From: Conchocele bisecta
Taxonomy: Eukaryota; Mollusca; Bivalvia; Lucinida; Thyasiridae
Direction: 5' to 3'
Assembly (NCBI GenBank): GCA_029237695.1
Contig: CM055272.1
Span: 16,108,042 to 16,172,041 of the forward strand
DNA length: 64,000 nucleotides
Numbering within the stretch: the stretch's first letter is position 1; every line of letters starts with the position of its first letter. The position numbers and the translations under genes are program-made. A model generated the notes under the pieces. The model saw only the letters and a list, made by a program, of their open reading frames with translations, made no database searches and was not told the DNA's origin. This document shows positions 31,847 through 40,792 of this stretch, piece after piece.

Positions 31847-32010
31847 ACGCAGTCACTCACTTTTGGCACCACTTGTCATTTCTCTGTATACAATGGGGCT
31901 GATTATGGCACTGAAGGAGGTTAGTGTAGTAGCCAAATGCCGCATATATTGCGATACGTTTGTGGCGACGATTACCTCGTGAAACGCCAGAAAATTCATC
32001 TATAATACAG

Positions 32011-32066
32011 ATTTACATTTATTAAGCATAGGCTGCATATGCAGCCTATGCTCAATAAATGTAAAT
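32011..32066. repeat. Near-perfect palindrome (TTTACATTTATTAAGCATAG)
   Basis: A ~56-base palindrome centred on GCATATGC, arms ATTTACATTTATT..AGCATAGGCTGC and the reverse complement. Its arm sequence is the centre of the foldback elements at 50399-50628, 50762-50997 and 56013-56229, so it is a core-only member of that family. Confidence 0.8.
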
Positions 32067-32159
32067 CCAACAATACATAGTTCCCAGATGAGCTAATGTG
32101 ACATGGAGTAGTCTCCCTTGTCCGCCATCTTTGTGGGCAAAACTAAATGTGACAAATAT

Positions 32160-32628
32160 GAGAAGGTGGGTGGTGGTCGGGCGAATGTGACGGCGTAAAT
32201 TAACGGTAGGGGTTCCTCCTTATAGGAATCACGATTTGCCTGGTTTGGCCCTCGGGTACGTTTTTATCTTTGGCTCTTTTGTTACCTGGGAGTTGAATTG
32301 GGTTATTTCCCATTATAAAAGTAGTAAGATTATTACTGATCATATTGCTTTTGGGTGGGGCCAAGTGATTCTGGTGTGGCGAGGACCTGGCATCAGATTG
32401 GGATTATTCTGATTTCAGAGCTGAATATATAGTTTTGTTATTGTAAATATTCAGTTCTGATTTTGGAATCCCCCCCCCCCCTTTTGTACATGTATTTGAA
32501 CATGTACATGTACTTGTACAGGTAATATATGGGATTTAGTACTAAACCAATTGACCCGGCCTTAAATGACCTTAGCTGTTGATAGGCCGTTAAAGCCCAA
32601 CAAACAAACAAACAAACAAACAAACAAA
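32160..32628 (+). repeat. SINE-like dispersed repeat, copy 2
   Basis: Order: GGTAGGGGTTCCTCCTTATA, TGGTTTGGCCCTCGGGTACG, TGGGGCCAAGTGATTCTGGT, AATATTCAGTTCTGA, a C run, GGCCTTAAATGACCTTAGCT and GGCCGTTAAAGCCC, ending in an (AAAC)n tail at about 32602-32627. Longest recognisable 5' extent among the copies here. Confidence 0.7.
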
Positions 32629-32635
32629 TAGGAGA

Positions 32636-33215
32636 AATGTTTATATTGTCAGTAGTCCATTATGTACATTCTGTAAGAAGTTTTCGGAAACAATGAAACA
32701 TTTGTTTTGGGATTGTAAGGTTACACAAAACATATTTAGGGAACTTCAAGAATAGTTAGTGACAAAAAATATAACTATTACAATTAACGAAAACTCGTTC
32801 ATCTTTGCGAAAAAATTTACGAAAAAACAATAAGTATCTTCAAACAATTAATACTATTAGAAACTAAATACTATCTCTATTATTGCCGGTGTTCAAAAGT
32901 AGTTCCAAGTCTCAGCGTACTGAAGCATCGAATTCAACTAGTGTATGAATTTTCCAGGAAGGCAGCAATAATGGACAACAAACTTGAAAACTTTACAAAA
33001 ATTTGGGAAGACTTTATCATTTCACAAATTTAATTTATGTAACAAAAATACCAAAATAAGATTTCATCTTCAGCTGAGCTAGTTGCGGGTGCTATAATAA
33101 ATCTCTGCTTGTGTGTGTTTTCTTTCTTTGTTTTAACCCCTTCCCCACCCCTCCCCACCCACATTCCACCTCATATTATAGGTTTGGGAAATAAAGACAT
33201 TATACATATGAATCT
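32636..33215 (+). mobile_element. L1/Tx1-like LINE 3' remnant
   Basis: Reads C-T-F-C-K-K..M-K-H-L-F-W-D-C (about 32665-32720), the same C-x2-C-x-H-x4-C knuckle as in the LINE at 40804-44286 (C-D-F-C..K-H-M-F-W-E-C), but with several stops after it. Ends in a T/C-rich noncoding part and GGGAAATAAAGACATT. Starts directly after the (AAAC)n tail of the SINE-like copy. Confidence 0.7.
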
Positions 33216-33373
33216 ATCTAGTAGAAGAATATAATATAGTCAGAGTAATACAGGTTCAAGCAAAGACCATGATCTGACGGAGCCAGCCGCGTTTTGTTTT
33301 ATAACCAGTGTGGGGATCGGAACAGATTGTACATTAGCTTGTCAATACATAATGTTACCAACAACTTTAACAT

Positions 33374-33609
33374 TTAACCCTTTCAGTCCTAAAGAACTGG
33401 AATGGATTATAATATGTTAATTTTCGGTCAATTCCATTCAACACAAAATACTTTTCAAATAATCGATTTATAATTTTTTTTTTTTTAAATATGAAAATTA
33501 CTTGCAAAGAGTGCAGATCCTGATGATACAGCTCATCATGAGCCGGCTCGTCTGGATCTACACTGTTTAAAAACACCTACATAAATGGATGTAGTGTTGA
33601 AAGGGTTAA
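33374..33609. mobile_element. TIR element TTAACCCTTTCAG
   Basis: TTAACCCTTTCAGTCCT at the left and GTTGAAAGGGTTAA at the right. The interior has TGCAGATCCTGATGATACAG..CGTCTGGATCTACACTG, related to the interior of the TGTGGCTGTGACTGG family. About 236 bases, non-coding. Confidence 0.75.
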
Positions 33610-34154
33610 CACACGATTTAAACATGTAGATGTACAGTAGGATTGAACTTCACTTTTTACAGAGTGGGGCTGGTTCAGTTGGATCATGGGTAATATGAAT
33701 GATAACATATAATCAATTAGTACATGTATTACATATGCTAAATCAAACTTTGGCTCTTGCAGCACTGGAGAGTGACATTGTCATCTGCGGGTTTATTATA
33801 AGTATTACTGTCTTCTTTTAATAACACGAGCAAGTTTTTTTATTGAAAATTAAGGTCTCTCATTAATGACGATTCTAATGTACCACTCAACCATGAAGTC
33901 TTAATAGAAAAGTGATTTCTACCCAGTACTGCAAGAGCAAAAGGGGGTTAATATCTGTAATTGTATATTTTGTATTTGTAACTGACTATTACATCTATAT
34001 TATGTACGGTTTGTGGGGGATGGCCCCGACCCAAAATACTCACAGCAAAGTGAAAATACGCATTGATTTTCAAATTGAGTAGTGAAAAGCAAACACTGTT
34101 TGCCTTTTGTAGCTTATATAAGAATTGTTTTTCATTTTTGTATTATTTGTTCCC
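33610..34154. other. No gene recognised
   Basis: AT-rich without long open frames or an identified repeat. Confidence 0.5.
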
Positions 34155-34390
34155 TAATCTACCCAAATCTTACCCAAATCTTCATTAAAAACAACTTTTA
34201 TTATCATGATTATTATATTATATACTATTTCTACCATATATCGTTAGTATGTCATATGATATGAAGTTTTTAGATGAAAAAAGAAGAAGAAAGCACATAT
34301 TTCCGCGGTAAAGCGACCGATATAGTATTATTATAAAGGGAGACTGCCGTGATCGTGCCTCATTAATTATGTCTCAGTTGTCTAACTTTC
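34155..34390. repeat. Left arm of a distant inverted pair
   Basis: TTACCCAAATCTTACCC, then AAGAAAGCACATATTTCCGC, AAAGGGAGACTGCCGTGAT and ATTATGTCTCAGTTGTC. All appear in reverse complement and reverse order at 36925-37085, about 2.5 kb away. A third GTAAGATTTGGGTAGATTTG segment lies at about 35116-35148. Confidence 0.65.
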
Positions 34391-35267
34391 TATGTATCAT
34401 TGCTTATCGACTTTGACTGAAGAAATGGAGTTTATGTGTGTTGTGACCAGCGTAGATGAGGCTTGGCTTGCAAATAGTATGTTTAGATCAGTGTGGATCC
34501 AGGCCGTGCATCCGCACAGTTTGATCTCGATCAAATAGGAGTTTGCTATTTGATCACAAAACTCCAAATTAAAGCTATTGAACAAACAAGGTTCTTAACA
34601 TATCATATATTTAAGAGAACGGTAATGTCCCGTTTATTGTATGAATAATTTAAATTGCAAATTAATTTTAATTTATACTACTAAATACCAACTACGGATT
34701 AATATCGTTTAGTAATAAACTCCCATAAACTCCATTGATCCCGTCACAGCTTCAAATATGCATGTTGAATAACCGAATAATGCAGTGTGTTCCCTGATAC
34801 AAAATTCGATGGAAATTCTGTACACACATATTATTATAAAAACACACATTGTCGCCAAGGATGTCAACATTAGAGAGGTTCTGCTTAATTTTTATTTAAT
34901 TTTATTTAAATAGAAAATAATCCTTCCCATTTAGCCATTTTAAAGTGGATTATCTTCCTTGGCTTCCTAGTAAAAGGAAATTACGGTACTCTCCCTTTGT
35001 TTCATATAGAAATATTTCCAGTTTGCACCAAAACATTAAAATGGGCCATGTAAGTACATCGTTATTATGATGTATATAGCTGTATTTATTAACACATATA
35101 GTAATTACATGAAGATTTGGGTAAGATTTGGGTAGATTTGGGTAAATCGTGCCTCCCCTATTTAATAAGGAAGAAAATCAATAATACATTTGTAAACATA
35201 AAATGTGCATTGAATTTGAAATCTGGTGGTATAATACTATTTAGATACAAAACTTATCTGGAGTTCT
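34391..35267. other. No gene; partial copy of the TGTGACTGGAG family
   Basis: 34410-34590 carries a diverged copy (TTTGACTGAAGAAATGGAG; GTGACCAGCGTAGATGAGG; inverted TTTGATCTCGATCAAATAG). The rest is AT-rich with nothing recognised. Confidence 0.5.
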
Positions 35268-35572
35268 GTAGCCTATTTCATCAACATTGCAAAGTATACT
35301 TTACTAGCAAAGTATACTTTGAGGGAGTAATCATTTATTTTTCCTGAAATGCATTATTTCATATAGAACTAACAAATGCATATATTTCATGATTAAAAGT
35401 ATGCAGAATTATTATACTGAATTTATTACATTATCACAGCCAAATTGGCTATGATAATGTAATAAATTCAGTATAATAAAAATTAATAAATTTATCATAA
35501 AATTGAAAATTTCTCCCTCAAAGTATACTTTGCTACTAAAGTATACTTTGCAGTGTTGATTAAATCGGCTAC
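35268..35572. mobile_element. Foldback element GTAGCCNATTTCATCAACAT, copy 1
   Basis: Outer arms GTAGCCTATTTCATCAACAT..GCAAAGTATACTTT and AAAGTATACTTTGC..TGATTAAATCGGCTAC. Inner arms ACTGAATTTATTACATTATC and GATAATGTAATAAATTCAGT. A direct doubling of AAAGTATACTTT occurs in each arm. Relatives lie at 50998-51292 and 51365-51628. Confidence 0.85.
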
Positions 35573-35688
35573 CGGTATATTGTAACATTATTACAGAGTT
35601 TGCAATGCTACCCACATTCAGGTGCATTCCTATCTGTAAATAACCTGCTGTGGAATAGACGTAAAACACCATTCAACCCATTTGATGC

Positions 35689-36245
35689 GGTATCACTAAA
35701 TGGCGTAATGGTAGATTTTTGGATAATGGGGGAAATGGGGCGTAATGGTGGAAAATGGGTGCGTAAGGGTGGATACCAGTGGCTTAATGGTGGATTATGA
35801 TAATGTAAAATATTAATATGGATAATGGTGATATTTGTATAGCATGATTGTTGCTGATGGCGTTATTGAACTTTTGTTTAATCTACCATTATCCACCATG
35901 TATGAGTGTGCAAGGGGAATTATATTTACAATTGCTGCAAATGTCGTAAGGTCCCTTTCTCAGCCAGGGGCACATGTTTATTCCTTACTGTGCTGGAAAT
36001 ACAAAATTTTCATTTTAATACACCCCTATCTAACATTAAGAGTTGTTAATTCACCATTATGCCATTTCTTTATTACGCTGGTGTGGAATTAGCCATTACA
36101 CAGTCGCGTAAGGCAATATAAGTTGTCATATCTTGGGTATATGAACTACTTAGGCATATATTGTGTCATTATCACCATTTTCCCCATTATCCCCATTATC
36201 CCCATTAACCTCACCATTATCCCCATTACGCCATTTAGTGAGACC
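35689..36245. mobile_element. TIR element (CACTAAATGGCGTAATGG)
   Basis: GGTATCACTAAATGGCGTAATGG at the left and CCATTACGCCATTTAGTGAG at the right. Sub-terminal regions are simple repeats of GGATAATGG / CCATTATCC type, inverted between the two ends. About 557 bases. The 85-codon frame inside is not recognised. Confidence 0.75.
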
Positions 36246-36427
36246 CGATTTTGATTAATATTCCGACTAATTCAGTCTTACAAAATGTTTTCAGACTAAT
36301 CCATTTATTAAAAGGGGTGTTTTTTTCTTCTGAAAAATATGAAAATTACTTGCGAAAAGTGCAGATCCTGATGAGACGACTCGTCACAAGCCTGCTCTTC
36401 TGGATGTACACTGCAAACACCGCTATA

Positions 36428-36722
36428 TGAGACACGCCATGCGATGTTGTACCTTCGGACATTGAGACACGCCATGCGATTTTGTACCTTCGGACATTGA
36501 GACATACCATGCGATTTTGTACCTTATACAATATTTTTCATAAACAAAGTCAAAAGTTGACAAAAAACTCTGGAGTACATGATTCGGCATGTACTCTGAA
36601 CATTTTGTCGACTTTCGACGCTAACTTTCGATGCTATTTTTTGGAAAATATTGTAAATTTTATAAACGTATTTCATGAAATTACGCAGATGTCCGAAGGT
36701 TCAAAATCACATGGCGTGTCCT
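36428..36722. mobile_element. Foldback MITE GACACGCCATGCGATTTTGT, copy with triplicated end
   Basis: The left terminus (GAGACACGCCATGCG..TTGTACCTTCGGACATT) is repeated three times in tandem at 36428-36530. Then follow the internal TTGACAAAAAAC and AGTACATG..CATGTACTCTGAA palindrome, and the right terminus ATGGCGTGTC. Other members: 40429-40695 (best), 28025-28265, half copies at 49535-49668 and 56871-56975. Confidence 0.85.
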
Positions 36723-36924
36723 ATATAGGGCTGTGGTGTTGAAATGGTTCAGATAGGAAACAAAAAATGTCATCCATTTTTCACTTTTCACAATCATGTT
36801 CATATTTATGTCATACAATCTGTCATTTTGAAGCCATTGCTTTTGTTATCTTTCTAATATCCTCAGGGTGAACGATCTGCAAGTTGTGTAAGATATAACG
36901 GGTGGCACATGAAGATTGTGTTAT

Positions 36925-37085
36925 ATTTGGGTAAGATTTGGGTAGATATGTCTCGGACGACTGAGATATGATTAATGAGTCTCGATCACAGTAGTCTCCC
37001 TTTATACTAATGCTATATTAATCGCTTTCCCGCGGAAATATGTGCTTTATTCTTCCTTTTTCCGGTCCAAATGTGCTTATTATAT
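36925..37085. repeat. Right arm of a distant inverted pair
   Basis: Reverse complement of parts of 34155-34390: GTAAGATTTGGGTAGAT, GACTGAGATATGATTAATGA, GATCACAGTAGTCTCCCTTT, CCGCGGAAATATGTGCTT. Together they could be the ends of a ~2.9 kb foldback or an inversion remnant. Confidence 0.65.
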
Positions 37086-38238
37086 GATATACTAATGCTA
37101 TATTGTAGAAAAAGTATATACAATGTAATATAATCATAAATTATGAACGTGGTGAGAGTTATTACACGGTTGAAAGTGTTGTTTGAAAGTTTGTATATGT
37201 TCTAAAATGTGAATAACAATAAACAGTAAAGCATAGTTTTCTACAATTCTAGTGACGGAAATTCCGCATAAACACTGGCAACTCCAGGTGTTGACACTAC
37301 AATAACTTTTCATTAACTGACAGTATATTTTTCACAATGTTAGTATGGAAATTGCAAACTTGTTAGGATTAATAATTTGGTGGGTTTCCACCAATGATAT
37401 TTGTCTGTTGAATGGCAATCCAGGCGGAACCAGATTTCATGCAGGAACATTCAATCTGGGCGGAGACAAAAGGTGTGGTCACTCAGGTTTTGTAATATCA
37501 ATAATTAATCAAACATATCACCGTCCAAGCGCTTTATGACAAGGGCTAACTGCGAAATGGCAAACACGGGACAAAGAACGAGACATTTTACCTGGCTTGT
37601 ATAACATATGTAGAGATACAAACTTAGAGATTATATGTGGCATTGTTATCACCAAAGATTTGAGACCCATTATCAATATTACACTTTCATAACTTTATCC
37701 AGAATGATATTTGTTTGATCATTAATAATAAAATACACATTTCTACAGAAACATTTTTCGACAATGTAAACATAATATTTGAACTGCAAATTTCCTGCAT
37801 GTTGAAATGAATACAAACATCAATAATATTGGACAAGTATGATTATGCCAACAGTTTACATGCATTTCCCGAACATTTATAAAAAGATAATATACAGACT
37901 TATCCTTATTTATATTATTGTGTTTTGTAAACAAGCGCTACTATAATATTAATATACGCATACGTATTGTAAAATGTGAACCATCATCTGGTTAAATTCT
38001 CATCATAACAAAGACACCATTTAGTTATAATAGAGAAGCTGTAACACCGTGGTAGTTGCGGGAAGTAGCTCTGCAATACTACAATATACTACGGTACCGT
38101 ATATAGCATACTAACATCATGGTAAAGCTATCAATTGGTAAATTTACTTTCATACACTAACGTCGCCCGTCATAGGTAGTACCTATTTCATATTACAATA
38201 AATCATGCGTACAATATAGGTACATGCGTCCCATGTTG
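37086..38238. other. No gene recognised; 3' flank of the collagen C4-like gene
   Basis: AT-rich. A 64-codon plus-strand frame at 37345-37539 (..G-G-T-R-F-H-A-G-T-F-N-L-G-G-D-K..) resembles nothing I know and is not called. This region is downstream of the minus-strand gene at 38239; no clear AATAAA on that strand was identified close to its stop. Confidence 0.5.
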
Positions 38239-39042
38239 TCATTTTGTGCAGACGACACAAGGCAGCTCCCGCCCTTGCACATACGGCGGACATCTCAGCG
38301 CGCCACACCTCACTTCTGTGAAATACAGCAAGTGACCATTTTGGTCACTTTCGCCTCCCTCGAGGGATTCTGGGTTCGCGTCGATGCAATGGTAGTCGCC
38401 TTGTGATGTATGACTATAGTGCCCCGTCATTATGTAACCCCAATACTCCCGCGTCCATCCGGCATAACACGTGACCCGGCCTGCTATCATGATCATCGAC
38501 TTCCGGCTAGACTCGCAGACTGTGCATGGTACATCTCGATCATGAAGACTCTTGCCGAATATGGCGTTTGCTCGATCAGCGAGGATTTGTTCATATTCGA
38601 CCCCGTATATGTGCGCACCAATGTCATCTTCTGCGTCGCGATATTGTCCCCATTCTGGATTGCGAGGAAGGCAAAGCATATTTGGCGAGGCGCCCGTATG
38701 AGTGTAATGGCCCGCGGCAGCATAACCTTCGAACATCGTCAGGGAACCATTCCCGGGACATTCCGTTCTTCCCCATCGTACATACGTTGCCACATGTAGG
38801 CCTTCTCGTTCATCAAGTTCACTCATTCTTGTCGCGAGTTCTTCTAATGCACGAATTAGCGCAGTGTGTCTGACTTCAGCGAGAATGGAATCCAGTTTCT
38901 TATCGAGCGCATTGTGTTCTCTTGTGGTCTGTGTATCCATGATGGCTGGCAAACTTGTTGACAGAATATCAGATGCAATAGATTCATTATGGCAACATAT
39001 GGAAGCCGCCAGGCACACAACGATAATTCCAACGAAAAACAT
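38239..39042 (-). CDS. Secreted short-chain collagen C4-like protein, intronless
   Basis: 267 residues, complete frame from ATG to TGA, no intron. Residues 1-18 or so (M-F-F-V-G-I-I-V-V-C-L-A-A-S) form a signal peptide. Residues about 41-80 are charged and heptad-like (L-D-x-x-L-x-x-I-L-A-E-V..A-L-E-E-L-A-x-R-M), a likely oligomerising coiled coil. Residues about 84-267 match the C-terminal domain of 'short-chain collagen C4-like' proteins, many in molluscs and sponges: Y-V-R-W-G-R-T-E-C-P, G-H-Y-T-H-T-G (111-117), L-C-L-P (123-126), I-Y-G-V-E-Y (145-150), P-C-T-V-C (172-176), G-H-Y-S-H-T (207-212), D-A-N-P-E-S, C-P-P-Y and a final P-C-V-V-C. Paired GHYxHT and PCxVC motifs suggest an internal duplication. 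Ten cysteines in the domain imply disulphides. No Gly-X-Y collagen repeat is present. Molecular role unknown; probably extracellular matrix or immune-like secretion. Overlapping frames on both strands are shadows. Confidence 0.85.
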   Translation of the reverse strand: MFFVGIIVVCLAASICCHNESIASDILSTSLPAIMDTQTTREHNALDKKLDSILAEVRHTALIRALEELATRMSELDEREGLHVATYVRWGRTECPGNGSLTMFEGYAAAGHYTHTGASPNMLCLPRNPEWGQYRDAEDDIGAHIYGVEYEQILADRANAIFGKSLHDRDVPCTVCESSRKSMIMIAGRVTCYAGWTREYWGYIMTGHYSHTSQGDYHCIDANPESLEGGESDQNGHLLYFTEVRCGALRCPPYVQGRELPCVVCTK

Positions 39043-39132
39043 CGCTGCAGTGTTCGTACATATACTTCTGCTGCGTGTCGTGTATTTGTCAATTATGTCT
39101 TTGTATATTAGCTACAAGATACCATATCCATT

Positions 39133-39370
39133 TGTGGCTGTGACTGGAGAGAAATGGAGCTCATGTGATTTATGGTCGGTGTAGCGCTCAGTAGCACTGA
39201 GTGATGTAGCCTGATAACAGTCTATGCGCTTTGTTACAATCATGACGATTTTTTCTGTGATGGAATAGCGAATAGTGCAGATCCTGATCAGATAGTGCGG
39301 ATGCACAAGCTGATCTGGATCTACACTGTTCGTAATAACCATAAGCCCCACTTAACCAGGCAAAGCCACA
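39133..39370. mobile_element. MITE TGTGGCTGTGACTGGAG, copy 3
   Basis: TGTGGCTGTGACTGGAG at the left; CAGGCAAAGCCACA at the right. The interior is AGTGCAGATCCTGATCAGAT..GCACAAGCTGATCTGGATC. It lies about 90 bases upstream of the collagen C4-like start codon, so it may overlap that gene's promoter. Confidence 0.85.
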
Positions 39371-39499
39371 TTTAATGACGCACCGGACACACACACTCTA
39401 TGTAGCGTTACTCTCCCGCGATGCTATAGCACAATAACAGAAAACTAAAATTAATAAGAAATAAAAGTAAAACACAGATACATGTATAGAGACATGGCA

Positions 39500-39915
39500 T
39501 GTTAGTCTAGGTGCCTTTGGGTGGTTGGTCTGGACCACTCGACTGGTAATTCAAGATCGACGTTCATCCTTACCGGAATTCCGACTGAATACCTGATTTG
39601 AGCCTCAGATACGTCTACATATGGCATTGTGTATGTTACAGTTGAATCTAGTTATACCCCTTATGTGAGTATTACGATCATTCGTAATCCTATTTTAGGG
39701 GAAGGGGCCAAGTGACTTGGTGTGGCATGGATCTGGCACCAGGTCAGTTTATTCTAATTTCATGGCTGAATATATTTTTTCTCGATGTAAATATTCCGTT
39801 CTGATTTTTGGACCCCCCCCCCCCCACCCCCAATGCAACAGGTTAAAACGGGACGAACCTTACATGACCGTAACTGTTGCTAGGCCGTTAAACACCGATA
39901 AACAAATAAACAAAC
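39500..39915 (+). repeat. SINE-like dispersed repeat, copy 3
   Basis: Starts near GGTGCCTTTGGGTGGTTGGT, then GACGTTCATCCTTACCGGAA, GGGGAAGGGGCCAAGTGACT, AATATTCCGTTCTGA, a C run, GGCCGTTAAACACC and AAACAAATAAACAAAC. The GATCGACGTTCATCC part is only weakly B-box-like, so a tRNA origin is not certain. Confidence 0.7.
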
Positions 39916-40221
39916 TAAATGCTCAATTTCATTCAGTCCATTGAGCTACAATATCATTAAGCCAAAGGTTTGTGAAAACACACATGTCGTTCAGAAAAAA
40001 AACGTCTGAATTTAATTGTTCTCATTTGACGTATAGTAATGTGTATTGCCTTTTAAAAATGGCTACCATGTTTTGACGGACTTAAGGAAAAATGTACCAG
40101 CACGCCATGTTTGCCGAGTTGCAGCTAACTGTTGTTTGCAAATTTTAATTATATTTTCTGTTATCCTGCTCGCCAACACCAGCCACCCTACCCCAGTGCC
40201 CCTCCTTAGTTAACCAGGTGT

Positions 40222-40417
40222 TCCACAGGTGGAAGACTCGGACCTATAACCCAATACTTGGTTCATTTCAAAAACGTTACCCCACCCACCCATTTCAATA
40301 CACTATACATTACAGCCTGTAAACTGTAAGGTACAGTGTATGGAAATGGGTGGGTGGTGTAACGTTTTCCAAATGAGCCAAGTATTGGGTCAAAGGTCCG
40401 AGTCTTCCACCTGTGGT
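40222..40417. mobile_element. Foldback element CCACAGGTGGAAGACTCGG
   Basis: Arms of ~85 bases: TCCACAGGTGGAAGACTCGG..AACCCAATACTTGG..AACGTTACCCCACCC and its reverse complement GGGTGGTGTAACGTT..CCAAGTATTGGG..CCGAGTCTTCCACCTGTGG. The loop is short and contains ACAGCCTGTAAACTGT. No coding. Confidence 0.85.
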
Positions 40418-40428
40418 TCTTTCCATTT

Positions 40429-40695
40429 GAGACACGCCATGCGATTTTGTACCTTCGGACATCTGCATAATTTCATGAAATACGTTTACAAACTTTACAA
40501 TAATTTCCGTAAACAGCGTCAACAGTTGACAAAGTTTTCAGAGTACATGCGGAATTATATTTTCCGCATGTACTCTGAAAATTTTGTCAACTTTTGACTT
40601 TATTTATGAAAAATATTGTCAACTGTGTAAAGTTTTACGTATTTAATGAAATTACGCAGGTGTGCGAAGGTACAAACATCGCATGGCGTGTCTCA
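40429..40695. mobile_element. Foldback MITE GACACGCCATGCGATTTTGT, complete copy
   Basis: TGAGACACGCCATGCGATTT..TACCTTCGGACATCTGC..TTTCATGAAATACG..AGTACATGCGG pairs with CCGCATGTACT..CGTATTTAATGAAATTACGC..TGTGCGAAGGTA..GCATGGCGTGTCTCA. Imperfect palindrome of ~267 bases. Confidence 0.9.
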
Positions 40696-40792
40696 TTTAT
40701 ACATGTACAGTAGAGAAAATTCTGACTTTTTTTCTTCACATGAGGCCTTTGTTCGCAGGTTAATTAAGTAGTAATTTAATAATTGGGCAAAA

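Noticed and set aside
38410..38873. Plus-strand frames of 115-129 codons
   Set aside because: Shadows of the minus-strand collagen C4-like gene, which has signal peptide, conserved cysteines and family motifs.
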